In this document: one piece after another, positions 28,515 to 38,100 of the stretch | Layout of the letters: each line of letters begins with the position of its first letter | Position numbering within the stretch: position 1 is the first letter of the stretch | Origin: Pelomonas sp. Root1237 | GTDB lineage: Bacteria; Pseudomonadota; Gammaproteobacteria; Burkholderiales; Burkholderiaceae_C | Length of the DNA stretch: 64,000 nt | Assembly (NCBI RefSeq): GCF_001425055.1 | Contig: NZ_LMDK01000020.1 | Coordinates: 195,310-259,309, forward strand | Direction: 5' to 3' | Translations under genes and position numbers: made by a program | The notes under the pieces: model-generated | The model's input: the letters and a program-made list of their open reading frames with translations, nothing else | Told to the model about the DNA's origin: nothing | Databases searched by the model: none

Positions 28515-29558
28515 TTAGAAGCTCTGGTAGGCCGGCAGCTGGCCGTCCTTGGGCCGCACCTGGGTAAAGCGCGCTGCCAGACGAGATTGCACGCTGATGG
28601 GCAGCGGCGCGAAGCCGGTGCCGCGGGTCAGGTCGTCGCCATGCATGAAGCACCAGTAGAGGAACTTCAGCGCGCCCTGTGTCCTGGCGGCCGTGGCGGG
28701 TTCGGCATCAAGCAGCACGAAGCTGGTCAAGGTGATCGGCCAGGCGTCGTTGCCCGGGCGGTCCAGCAGCGTGGCGAGGTCGTCGCCCTGGCGGTGCATG
28801 TCGCTCTCCAGGACGGCGGCACGAAAGCCCTGCTCGGTCGGCAGCACGAAGCGGCCGGCCGCGTTGCGCAGCTTCACGGCGGCCAGCTTGTCGCGCAGCA
28901 CACGGTCGTAGGAGACATAGGCGATGGCACCCGGCGTGGCGCGCAGCGTCTGCACCATGCCGTCATTGCCCTCGGCCTTCAGCGGGTCGCTCGGCCAGGC
29001 GGGCAACTGGCCGATGCCGACGTCGGTCTTGAACGCGGCCGAAGCGCCCGCGAGATAGCGGCTGAAGCCCTCGGTGGTGCCCGATTTCTCGGCACGCACG
29101 ACGCGCTTGATCGCCAGGCCCGGCAGGCCGACACCCGGGTTCAGCGCCGCGATGCGGGCATCGTTCCAGACCTTGATGCGGCCCTGGAAGATGTCGGCCA
29201 GCACCTCGCCATCGAGCTGTAGCGGCGCGGCCAGCGGCAGATGGACGACCGGCACGACGCCACCGATCAGCATCGGGATCTGCACCAGTTTCTGCTTGGC
29301 CAGCTCGGACGGCGGCAGCGGCGCGTCGGTGCCGCCGAAATCCACCTTGCGGGCACCTATCTGCTTGATGCCGTCGCCCGAGCCCGTGCCCTTGTAAGCA
29401 ACGGCGCCGCCGCCGGCCTTCTCGAAGGCGCGCGCCCAGGTCTCGTAGACCTTGGATGGAAAGGTGGCGCCCTGCCCTTGCACGGGTTGGGCAAGGGCCG
29501 CTGAGGACAGCAGAAGTGAGGCAGCGAGGGCCAGCATCGGGCGCAGGAAAACGGGCAT
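28515..29558 (-). CDS. PstS-like phosphate-binding protein
   Basis: This periplasmic substrate-binding protein of 347 residues has a signal peptide ([16 protein letters not shown]). [46 protein letters not shown] and [13 protein letters not shown] correspond to the phosphate-contacting loops of PstS. The usual Ser/Asp-rich loop RSDGSGTT is replaced by RAEKSGTT, so affinity or ligand may differ. No pstC, pstA, pstB or phoU is in the window, so it is an orphan here. ATG 29558 lacks a clear ribosome-binding site. Confidence 0.85.
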   Translation of the reverse strand: MPVFLRPMLALAASLLLSSAALAQPVQGQGATFPSKVYETWARAFEKAGGGAVAYKGTGSGDGIKQIGARKVDFGGTDAPLPPSELAKQKLVQIPMLIGGVVPVVHLPLAAPLQLDGEVLADIFQGRIKVWNDARIAALNPGVGLPGLAIKRVVRAEKSGTTEGFSRYLAGASAAFKTDVGIGQLPAWPSDPLKAEGNDGMVQTLRATPGAIAYVSYDRVLRDKLAAVKLRNAAGRFVLPTEQGFRAAVLESDMHRQGDDLATLLDRPGNDAWPITLTSFVLLDAEPATAARTQGALKFLYWCFMHGDDLTRGTGFAPLPISVQSRLAARFTQVRPKDGQLPAYQSF

Positions 29559-29672
29559 GACCAGGAGCAAGTGACTTGGTGAAAACCCGTAATCATGCCT
29601 TGTGTCTTCCGGCCCGCGATGGCGGTGGCCGCTCTAATCTCCCGGTTTCACGGCTTCCAGCTCGTCACCTCC

Positions 29673-31703
29673 ATGCCCCGATTCGCCCGCCATTGCCTGG
29701 CCGCTGCCACCGCCCTGCTCGGACTGGCCGCCACCGCCCAAGCCCTCGACCTGAGCGGCCTGTCCAAGGACGTCAGCCCCTGCGACGACTTCTACGCCTT
29801 CGTCAATGGCAACTGGGAGGCCGCCACCGAGGTGCCCGCCAGCCGTGGCCGCATTGGCAACTTCGATCAGCTGCGCCAGAACAACGACGCGGTGCTGGAC
29901 AAGGCACTGAAGGAATTGGCCGACAAGCCGGCGCTGCAGAACACACCGGGCCTGAAGCTCATTGCGGCCTATTTCTTAAGCGGCATGGACGAGGCCGCCG
30001 TCGAGGCGCGCGGCATCAGTTCGATCACGCCACTGCTGAACCGGATTGACGGCCTGCAGCGCCGCGAAGACCTGCCCACCCTGCTGGCGCTGCTGAACCG
30101 CAGCGGCATCCACGCGCCCCTGAACTTCAGCGTGCAGGCCGACCGCAAGGACACGCGCCGCAACGTGCTGGCGCTTTCGCAGTCGGGCCTGGGCCTGCCG
30201 GACCGTGACGACTACTTCCGCAGCGACGAGCGCACCCGCACCGTCGGCGCCGCCTACCGCAGCTTCGCCCAGACCCTGCTCGCCGCCGCCGGCCGCCCGG
30301 CCAGTGACGCCGAGCTGGACGCGCTGATCGGCTTCGAGGCCCAACTGGCCGAGGCCACCCGCGAGCGCGCCAGGCTGCGCGATCCGAACGCCAGCTACAA
30401 CCCGATGAGCCCGGCGGAACTGGCCGCCGCCGCACCGGGGCTGGACTGGAGCGCCTACCTGGCCGTGCTGACCGCGGGCGCCAAGCCGCCGCAGCGCTTC
30501 CTCGTGGGCCAGCCGGAATTCGCCACACGCGTGGCCAAGCTGGCCACTGATGCGCCGCTGGACCTGTGGCGCCGCTACCTGGCGGTACGCGTGCTGGACA
30601 CTTTGTCGCCCCGCCTGCCCAAGGCCTACGCCACGGCCTCGTTCGAGTACCGCGGCAAGACCATCACCGGCTTGCAAGCCCCCCCGCCGCGCAGCGAGGA
30701 CGTCATCTTGCAGATCGGCGGGCGCACCGGCGGCGAGCCGATGGGCCTGGCGCTGGGCGAAGTGTTCGTCACACGCGCCTTCTCGCCCGAGGCGCAAAAG
30801 CGCGCGGGGCTGCTCGTGGAAGACGTGCGCGCCAGCATGAAGGAGCGCATCGAGAAGCTGGAATGGATGACACCTGGCACCAAGGCCAAGGCGCTGGAAA
30901 AACTGGCCAACATGCAGGCCAAGATCGGCGCGCCCGAGAAGTGGCCGCAATACGAGGGCCTGCAGCTGAGCGCCAACGACTATGCCGGCAACTGGCTCAG
31001 GGTCTCGCTGTGGCACAGCGGCCAGCAGGTCAAGGACCTGGATTCGCCAGTGGAGCGCGGCCGCTGGCGCATGGCGCCGCACATCGTCAATGCGCAGGCG
31101 GGCGGCCTCAACGAGATCACCCTGCCGGCCGGCATCCTGCAGCCGCCGTTTTTTGATGCCAAGGCCGACGACGCGACCAACTACGGCGGCATCGGCGCGG
31201 TGATTGGCCACGAGATCACCCACCATTTCGACGACAGCGGCCGCAACTTCGATGCCATCGGCTCATTGACCGACTGGTGGACGCCGGCCGATGCCGCCGG
31301 CTACAAGGCCCGTGCCGACAAGGTGGCCGACCGCTACGCCGCAATCTCGCCGCTGCCCGGCTACAACATCAACGGCCGGCTCACGCTGGGCGAGAACATC
31401 TCCGACATGTCGGGCCTGCCCATCGCCTACGAAGGCCTGCAGCGCGCGCTCAAGCGCAGCGGTGGCGCGGACCGGAAGATCGAAGGCTACACGCCGGCAC
31501 AACGCTTCTTCATCAGCAACGCGCTGGTCTGGCGATCCAAGGTGCGCACCGAGTTCCTCATCAACCAGGTGCGAACCGACCCGCACTCGCCGGCCAAGTT
31601 CCGCGTGCTGACGCCGATGAGCAATTCGGCTTACTTCGCGCAGGCGTTCTCGTGCAAGGCGGGGAGTGCGATGGTGGCGAGTGATCCGCTGACGGTGTGG
31701 TGA
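29673..31703 (+). CDS. M13 family zinc metallopeptidase (PepO/neprilysin-like)
   Basis: This 676-residue exported endopeptidase has a signal peptide (LAAATALLGLAATAQA). The mature start, PCDDFYAFVNGNWE, is typical of the family. The N-terminal M13 domain fills ~35-430. The catalytic part carries NEITLPAGILQPPFF, the zinc motif HEITH (His513, Glu514, His517), and ENISDMSG with the third ligand Glu574 and Asp578. It probably cleaves peptides in the periplasm. ATG 29673 is chosen as it opens the signal peptide; the frame is open further upstream to 29595. It is followed directly by a strong terminator. Confidence 0.94.
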   Translation: MPRFARHCLAAATALLGLAATAQALDLSGLSKDVSPCDDFYAFVNGNWEAATEVPASRGRIGNFDQLRQNNDAVLDKALKELADKPALQNTPGLKLIAAYFLSGMDEAAVEARGISSITPLLNRIDGLQRREDLPTLLALLNRSGIHAPLNFSVQADRKDTRRNVLALSQSGLGLPDRDDYFRSDERTRTVGAAYRSFAQTLLAAAGRPASDAELDALIGFEAQLAEATRERARLRDPNASYNPMSPAELAAAAPGLDWSAYLAVLTAGAKPPQRFLVGQPEFATRVAKLATDAPLDLWRRYLAVRVLDTLSPRLPKAYATASFEYRGKTITGLQAPPPRSEDVILQIGGRTGGEPMGLALGEVFVTRAFSPEAQKRAGLLVEDVRASMKERIEKLEWMTPGTKAKALEKLANMQAKIGAPEKWPQYEGLQLSANDYAGNWLRVSLWHSGQQVKDLDSPVERGRWRMAPHIVNAQAGGLNEITLPAGILQPPFFDAKADDATNYGGIGAVIGHEITHHFDDSGRNFDAIGSLTDWWTPADAAGYKARADKVADRYAAISPLPGYNINGRLTLGENISDMSGLPIAYEGLQRALKRSGGADRKIEGYTPAQRFFISNALVWRSKVRTEFLINQVRTDPHSPAKFRVLTPMSNSAYFAQAFSCKAGSAMVASDPLTVW

Positions 31704-31726
31704 GTCGGGTTGTTGATTGAACTGAG

Positions 31727-31754
31727 ACGGGGCTTCGGCCCCGTTTTCTTTTTT
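31727..31754 (+). terminator. Rho-independent terminator after the M13 peptidase gene
   Basis: The stem ACGGGGC/GCCCCGT closes on a TTCG tetraloop (31727-31744) and is followed by a T-rich run (31745-31754). It starts 24 bases after the stop codon. A near-identical copy in the opposite direction lies at 31925-31954. Confidence 0.88.
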
Positions 31755-31924
31755 GGTCGCTCTTGCCGCGGTCCTCATGACCCGTGTGCAGTGCCGCGGG
31801 AATCCGCCCCGCGATGGCGGGTAACTTTTCTCTGACGCGCCAGGAGGGTGTCGAAGAAGAAAGTTACCCGGCCGCCGGGACGGACTCCCGGCAATGCACC
31901 GAACAAAGAGAACAACCGCAAATG

Positions 31925-31954
31925 CCACAAAGAAAAACGGGGCCGAAGCCCCGT
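31925..31954 (-). terminator. Rho-independent terminator after the S8 peptidase gene
   Basis: On the minus strand the stem ACGGGGC/GCCCCGT with a TTCG loop (31937-31954) is followed by TTTTCTTTG. It lies 24 bases after the end of the S8 peptidase gene and mirrors the terminator at 31727-31754. Confidence 0.88.
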
Positions 31955-31977
31955 TCCCATTCAACCAACCAAACCGC

Positions 31978-33795
31978 TTACCACTGCAGCTTCAGCGTGT
32001 ACGAGCCCGTGCCGCTGTAGCGCAGCACCTGCACATACAGCGTCACCGAGCCCGAGCCGCCATTGGCGTAGCTCGCGCTGTCGACCTGCCCCGCCGCCTT
32101 CTCGCTGCTGGCCACCGTCGTGCCGGAGCTGTTCTTGACGTAGAGGTCGAAGTCGTTGCTGCTGCTGCCCATGGTCAGCGTCGCGGCCAGCGTCTTGCCG
32201 GCCGGCAGCGTCACCTTGAAGTAGTCGGTGTCGCTGGTCGAACTGATCGTGCCGGCCACGTTGGCCGGTGCCGAGACGGTGTTGGCCGTCGAGATCGAGC
32301 CGTTGGACTCCGTCTCGTTGACCGTCGGCAGGCCGCCCGTGCCCGTGATGGCCGCCACCGCAGCCGCCGCATCCAGGATGCCGGCGCCGCATTGCGAGCA
32401 GCTGCCCGGGAAGGCGCGCGCGCTGCTGATCAGCGCAGCCTTGATCTGGTCGGGCGTGGCGGTCGGCTTGGCGCTCATCATCAGCGCGACGACACCGGCC
32501 ACATGGGGCGTGGCCATCGACGTGCCCTGGTAGTAGGCATAGCTGTCCGAGCCCGGCGCCTTGGTACCGGCGTTCAGCGTGCTGAGGATGCCGTTGCTGC
32601 TGCTGGAGCGCACATCACCACCGGGCGCCGCCAACGTCACGATGGCGCCGTAGTTCGAGTAGTAGGCGCGAGCACCATTGCGATCCGTGGCTGCCACTGC
32701 AACCACGCCGGAGCAGTTCGCCGGGTTGGAGTTGCTGGCGTTCTGGTTCTCGTTGCCGGCTGCGACGATGACGCTCGTGCCGCGCGAACGGGCGCTGTTG
32801 ATGGCATTCTGCGACGTGGTGTCGCAGGCACCGCCGCCACCAAGGGACATGTTGATGACCTTGGCCGGCGTGGCATTGGTGGGCAGGCCCGAGACGCTGC
32901 CGCCCGAGGCCCAGACCATGCCGTCGGCGATGTCGGAGGTGTAGCCGCCGCACTTGCCCAGCACGCGCACGGGCTGCACCTTGGCGTTGAAGGCGATGCC
33001 CGCCACGCCGGTGGAGTTGTTGGTCTTGGCCGCAATGGTGCCGGCCACGTGAGTGCCGTGCCAACTGGAGTTGCTGGCCGGCTCGCCGGTGCCGCACTCG
33101 CCCGCGGCGGTCCAGTCGCCCGGGTCGCTCGGGTCGCTGTCGCGGCCACTGCCGTCGTTGGAGACGGCCGTGTCGTTGATCATGTCGTAGCCGGCCACGA
33201 TCTGGCCCGACAGGTCGGCATGCGGGCGGTAGCCGGTATCGATGACGGCCACGACGACGCCCGAGCCGGTGGACAGGTCCCAGGCCGCCGGGGCGCGGAT
33301 GCCGCCGGTCGTCTCGTACAGGTCCCACTGCGAGCTGTAGCTCGTGTCGTTGGGCGTGAACATCGGGTACATCTTGCGGTCGGGTTCCGCGTAGGCGATG
33401 TTGGGGTCGGCGGCCTTGAGCTGGTTGGCCAGGCTCAGCATTTCGCCGTGCGAGAGCGCCTTGTCGAGCTTGTAGATGTGGGCGCCAGTGCCCATCTGGC
33501 GCAGCACGCGAGCCTTGGCGCCGCGCAGGGCCAGTGCCGAGTTCACGACATTCAGGCGAGCTTCCAGTGCGTTGGTAGCGATGCCGACGGCGCGCAGTAC
33601 GGTGGCGTCCTGGGCATCAACCTGGGAGGCGTCGCGGTAGCTGACGATGAGGCGGTCGGTACTGCTCGCACGCACCAGGCTGGCAACGCCCACGTCGACC
33701 TGGGTGTTGGATACGCCAGCCTGGCTGGCACCCGCCGTCAGCAGGCCACAGGCCAGTGCGAGCAGGGTTCTCTTGTTGGCAAAAGCAAAACTCAT
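31978..33795 (-). CDS. Secreted subtilisin-like S8 serine peptidase with C-terminal PPC domain
   Basis: This 605-residue extracellular protease has a signal peptide (~1-26) and a prodomain to ~150. The catalytic domain carries Asp186 in VIDTG, His246 in WHGTHVAGT and Ser426 in GTSMATPHVAG; the Asn of the oxyanion hole is probably in AAGNENQN. The last ~90 residues form a bacterial pre-peptidase C-terminal (PPC) beta-domain ending SGTGSYTLKLQW, which is usually removed after secretion. ATG 33795 starts the signal peptide; the frame is open to 33819. It is convergent with the M13 peptidase gene. Confidence 0.94.
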   Translation of the reverse strand: MSFAFANKRTLLALACGLLTAGASQAGVSNTQVDVGVASLVRASSTDRLIVSYRDASQVDAQDATVLRAVGIATNALEARLNVVNSALALRGAKARVLRQMGTGAHIYKLDKALSHGEMLSLANQLKAADPNIAYAEPDRKMYPMFTPNDTSYSSQWDLYETTGGIRAPAAWDLSTGSGVVVAVIDTGYRPHADLSGQIVAGYDMINDTAVSNDGSGRDSDPSDPGDWTAAGECGTGEPASNSSWHGTHVAGTIAAKTNNSTGVAGIAFNAKVQPVRVLGKCGGYTSDIADGMVWASGGSVSGLPTNATPAKVINMSLGGGGACDTTSQNAINSARSRGTSVIVAAGNENQNASNSNPANCSGVVAVAATDRNGARAYYSNYGAIVTLAAPGGDVRSSSSNGILSTLNAGTKAPGSDSYAYYQGTSMATPHVAGVVALMMSAKPTATPDQIKAALISSARAFPGSCSQCGAGILDAAAAVAAITGTGGLPTVNETESNGSISTANTVSAPANVAGTISSTSDTDYFKVTLPAGKTLAATLTMGSSSNDFDLYVKNSSGTTVASSEKAAGQVDSASYANGGSGSVTLYVQVLRYSGTGSYTLKLQW

Positions 33796-34233
33796 TTGTG
33801 GTGGTTCCGGAAAAGTCACCGTGGCGGACGGCGCACCGGCTCGGCCCGCGGGATCTCCACGAGGAGCACCACTGTGTTCAGCTCGCCGGCAGGACTCAAC
33901 CCAACAACAAAACCGTCCTGGCCGACATGGCGCATCCGAAGCGGGCCGCAGTGTGTCCGTGGCGCGAAGGCAGCCTTGTCACCAGCCGCAGTGACGGAAG
34001 TAACCCTAGCGGGCAATCACGGATGACAGCGCCCGTGACCAATGGCATGCGCACGCTCGAGCGAGCGAAACAAGCCGGCTGCAATTCGGTCGCGGTTTTC
34101 AGCGGGTCGTCGCATGGCACTGGCAACTCATCGCTTGCGGCTTGGGGCCGCTCATTCACGCGCCTAGCCTGAACACAGGTCGACGCGTTTTGCGGCGCCC
34201 GCCCCCCCCACCAAGAACCCACAGGAGCTCGTC
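33796..34233. other. Gene-free divergent intergenic region
   Basis: These 438 bases separate the start of the S8 peptidase gene (minus) from that of a small secreted protein (plus), so promoters for both should lie here. I see no convincing -35/-10 pair, no strong inverted repeat and no coding signal. A run of eight C's lies just before the plus-strand ribosome-binding site (CAGGAG, near 34222). Confidence 0.4.
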
Positions 34234-34731
34234 ATGTCCAACCGCTATTCGATTGCCCAGCGCACCCCTTTGCTCAACAGCCTGTTTGCCGGCGTCGCCT
34301 GTGCAGTCGCGCTGACCCTGACTGCAGGCCCCGCGCTGGCCGCCCCAGGGGATCTGGAGCGCGTCGAAGTCAGCGGCCGTGTCGTCGAGGCGCCCGTGCG
34401 CTACGACATTCACGACGCCTGCGCCAGCCTCGACCGCCAACTGCAGGACGCGCTGCAGACCACCTGGGAGAACGAGCGCCGTGTCGGCCAAGTGAAGGTG
34501 CAGATCGTCATCGACGGCGGTGAAGTCACTGCTGTCAGGACCGACGGCATCTCCAACCGCATCGAGCGCACCGTGCGCAACGCGGCCAACATGTTGGAGT
34601 GCGGCCCGCAGAAGACGGCCGGCGCGCAGATCTATCGTTTCCGCGTCGACTTCATCGATCCCGACGACCGCAACAACCAGCAGGTCGCCGGCGCCGGGCG
34701 TGGCTATCGGATCGCGATGGTCAACGAGTGA
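34234..34731 (+). CDS. Small secreted protein, function unknown
   Basis: This 165-residue protein has a signal peptide ending near LAAPGD (~37). The mature part begins LERVEVSGRVVEAPVRYDIH and includes VKVQIVIDGGEVTAVRTDG and a single Cys in the mature chain (LECGPQKT). I do not recognise a family. The mixed alpha/beta pattern with alternating Val/Ile strands resembles small TonB-C-like or periplasmic adaptor domains, but this is not strong. The ribosome-binding site is CAGGAG. Its end overlaps the convergent HIT gene by 28 bases. Confidence 0.72.
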   Translation: MSNRYSIAQRTPLLNSLFAGVACAVALTLTAGPALAAPGDLERVEVSGRVVEAPVRYDIHDACASLDRQLQDALQTTWENERRVGQVKVQIVIDGGEVTAVRTDGISNRIERTVRNAANMLECGPQKTAGAQIYRFRVDFIDPDDRNNQQVAGAGRGYRIAMVNE

Positions 34732-35144
34732 AGCACGGCGGCGTCGACGCGAGCAAGCGCCAGCGGCAGGCGCTCTACCGCCGGGCCGCCCAGTTCGCGC
34801 TGGGGCATGGCCCAGATTGGCGCCGGGAAATGGCTGTCCCAGTCGAAACGCGCGACGACATGCCAGTGCAGATGAGGCACGACATTGCCGAGACTGGCGA
34901 TGTTGACCTTGGTCGGCGCGAGCAAAGACCTTAAGGTCCGCTCGATCTCGGTGACAGCGTCCATGCAGGCGTGTCTATCCGTGACCGACAGGTCACTGAA
35001 CTCGGCGACATGGGCGCTCCAGATGAGTCGGTAAAAGGCCGGGAAACGTTGCGCTTCGTCGCCATCGACGACGCGCACGACGCGGAACTGCGGCGTGCGA
35101 GCGACGACGAAACCGCCGTCGCCCTCGCACAAGGGGCAGCTCAC
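34704..35144 (-). CDS. HIT family protein
   Basis: This nucleotide hydrolase/transferase-like protein of 146 residues has the histidine triad in [13 protein letters not shown], and an N-terminal CPLC that may bind zinc with other residues. The substrate is unknown; related proteins hydrolyse nucleoside phosphoramidates or dinucleotides. The start is GTG 35144, overlapping the stop of the oxidoreductase gene (GTGA), so the two are probably co-translated. Its 3' end overlaps the convergent small secreted-protein gene. Confidence 0.92.
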   Translation of the reverse strand: MSCPLCEGDGGFVVARTPQFRVVRVVDGDEAQRFPAFYRLIWSAHVAEFSDLSVTDRHACMDAVTEIERTLRSLLAPTKVNIASLGNVVPHLHWHVVARFDWDSHFPAPIWAMPQRELGGPAVERLPLALARVDAAVLHSLTIAIR

Positions 35145-38100
35145 ACCAGCACCCGCTCGATGCCGCCGTTGTTGGCCTTGGCCACGTACTCCGGCATCCA
35201 GTTGGGGCCGAGGATCTGGTTGGCCATCTCGACGACGATGTAGTCGGCCTCCAGCAGGCCGTTCTGCAAGTCATCACCGTAGCGGGACAGACCCTGCAGG
35301 CAACTCGGGCAGGACGTCAGGATCTTCAGGTTGTCGTTCGCGCCGACCTTGCCGCTGTCGCGCAGCTGCGTCTCGGTCTTGCGCAGTTCCTCTTCCTTGC
35401 GAAAGCGCACCTGCGTCGAGATGTCTGGCCGCGTCACGCCCAGCGTGCCGCTCTCGCCGCAGCAGCGCTCGCTCTTCACGACGTTGTCACCCACCAGCGC
35501 CTTCACCGTTTTCATCGGCTCCTGCAGCTTCATCGGCGAATGGCAGGGGTCGTGGTACAGGTAGCTGGTCTTGGAGCCGAGCGTGATGCCCTTCTCCAGC
35601 AGGTACTCGTGGATGTCGATGATGCGGCAGCCCGGGAAGATGTCCTCGAACTTGTAGCCCTGCAGTTGATCGAAGCAGGTGCCACATGACACCACCACCG
35701 TCTTGATGTCGAGGTAGTTCAGCGTGTTGGCGACGCGGTGGAAGAGCACCCGGTTGTCGGTGATCATCTTCTCGGCCTTGTCGAACTGGCCCGAGCCGCG
35801 CTGCGGGTAGCCGCAGCACAGATAGCCGGGCGGCAGCACCGTCTGCACGCCGGCATGCCAGAGCATGGCCTGCGTGGCCAGGCCCACCTGGCTGAACAGC
35901 CGCTCCGAGCCGCAGCCGGGGAAATAGAACACCGCCTCGGTCTCGCTCGCCATCGACGGCGGGCGAATGATGGGCACGTAGTCCTTGTCCTCGATGTCCA
36001 GCAGCGCCCGCGCCGTCTTCTTGGGCAGGCCACCGGGCAGCTTCTTGTTGATGAAGTGGATGACCTGTTCCTTGATCGGCGCGGCACCCAGCGTGGCCGG
36101 CGGCGCGCTGGTCTGCTTGCGCCCCGCGAGCTTGAACAGGTCGACCGCAAAGCGCTGCGCCTTGAAGCCGATGCCCACCATGGCCGTGCGCATGAACTTG
36201 ATGGTCTCGGGGTTGGTCGCGTTCAGCATGAACATGGCCGCCGCATTGCCCGGCCGCCAGGTCTTCTGGCCCATCTTGCGCAGCAGGTTGCGCATGTTCA
36301 TCGTCACGTCGCCGAAGTCGATCTTGACCGGGCAAGGCGAGAGGCACTTGTGGCAGACCGTGCAGTGGTCGGCCACGTCCTCGAACTCCTGCCAGTGCTT
36401 GATCGACACGCCGCGGCGCGTCTGCTCCTCGTACAGGAAGGCCTCGACCAGCAGCGAGGTGGCGAGGATCTTGTTGCGCGGCGAATAGAGCAGGTTGGCT
36501 CGCGGCACATGCGTGGCGCAGACCGGCTTGCACTTGCCGCAGCGCAGGCAGTCCTTGATCGAGTTGGCGATCTCGCCGATGTCGCTCTGTTGCATGATCA
36601 GCGACTCGTGCCCCATCAGACCGAAGGACGGCGTGTAGGCATTGCGCAGGTCGGCCGGCAGGGAAGCATCCTTCAGCAGCTTGCCCTTGTTGAAGCGGCC
36701 TTCGGGGTCGACGCGCTTCTTGTAGGCCGTGAAGTTGGCGATCTCGTCGTCGGTCAGGAACTCGATTTTCGTGATGCCGATGCCATGCTCGCCGGAGATG
36801 ACACCGTCCAGCGAGCGCGCCAGCGTCATGATCCGCGCCACGGCCGCATGCGCCGTCTGCAACATCTCGTAGTTGTCGCTGTTGACGGGGATGTTGGTAT
36901 GCACATTGCCGTCGCCGGCATGCATGTGCAGGGCCACCCAGACGCGGCCGCGCAGAACTTCCTTGTGGATGCGCTTCAGTTCGGCAATCAGCGGCTCGAA
37001 GGCTGCGCCGTTGAAGAGGGCCTGCAGGGGCTTGAGGATCTGCGTCTTCCACGACGCGCGCAGTTCGTGCGTCTGCAAGCCCTCGAAGAATCCGCTGTCC
37101 AGGCCATCCAGCCATTGCTGCCACAGGTCGCCCACTTCGCGCAGCAAGGCCAGCGCCTGTTGCACCCGGTCTTCCAGCAACTCTGCGCTCGGGATGTCAC
37201 CCGCGTCGTCGCTCTTGCCCAGCGGCAGCTTGCCCGTCAGGAACAAGGCTTGCAGCGCCGTCACCAGCGCCAGCTTGTTGCGCAGGGACAGCTCGATGTT
37301 GATGCGCTCGATGCCCAGCGTGTACTCGCCCATGCGGTGCAGCGGGATGACCACGTCCTCGTTCACCTTGAACGCGTTCGTGTGCTTGCTGATGGCCGCG
37401 GTGCGCTTGCGGTCCAGCCAGAACTTCTTGCGCGCGTCGGCGCTGACGGCGACGAAGCCCTCGCCTGAGCGGCCATTGGCCAGGCGCACGACCTCGCTGG
37501 TGGCACGCGCCACCGCATCGGCGTCGTCGCCCACGATGTCACCCACCAGCACCATCTTGGGCAGGCCACCGCGCTTGCTCTTGGTCGCGTAGCCCACCGC
37601 CTTCAGGTAGCGGTCGTCCAGATGCTCCAGGCCCGCCAGCAGCACGCCGGTGTCGGCAATCGAGAACATGTAGTCCTTGATGTCGACGATGCTCGGTACG
37701 CAGTCCTTGGGGTTGCCGAAGAACTCCAGGCAGACCGTGCGCACATGCGCCGGCATCTTGTGCACGATCCAGCGTGCGCTGGTGATCAGGCCGTCGCAGC
37801 CTTCCTTCTGGATGCCCGGCAGGCCAGCGAGGAACTTGTCCGTCACGTCCTTGCCCAGGCCTTCCTTGCGGAAGACGCGGCCGGGGATGTCCAGGCGCTC
37901 TGTTTTCTCCAGCTTGGTGCCCGACGCGTCGAAGTAGCGCAGCTCGAAGCTCGCCAGCTCCACGTCGTGGATCTTGCCGAGGTTGTGGTTCAGGCGGATC
38001 ACCTCCAGCCACTTGGCCTCGGGTGTCACCATCTTCCAGCTGGCCAGGTTGTCCAGCGCCGTACCCCACAGCACGGCCTTCTTGCCGCCCGCGTTCATCG

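Larger units (their letters stand above)
31727..31954. repeat. ~230-bp imperfect inverted repeat with a terminator in each arm
   Basis: Read inwards, both arms start with ACGGGGCTTCGGCCCCGT and a T-rich run. They continue through related segments (GTGCAGTGCCGCGGGAATCCG on the left, GTGCATTGCCGGGAGTCCG on the right) and reach GGGTAACTTTTCT against GGGTAACTTTCTT. The unpaired centre is ~25 bases around 31834-31858. Similar GGGTAACTTT-type intergenic repeats are, to my recollection, common in Burkholderiales. It may be a non-autonomous mobile repeat that doubles as a bidirectional terminator. Confidence 0.75.

Noticed and set aside
31894-34026. 710-codon plus-strand frame opposite the S8 peptidase gene
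   Set aside because: It runs through the inverted repeat and the complete antisense of a peptidase with an intact catalytic triad. Its Gly/Arg/Val/Ala content has no domain pattern.
34120-34150. TGGCAACTCATCGCTTGC as a sigma-54 promoter of the small secreted protein
   Set aside because: The GG and GC elements are 13 bases apart instead of 10, so the spacing does not fit.
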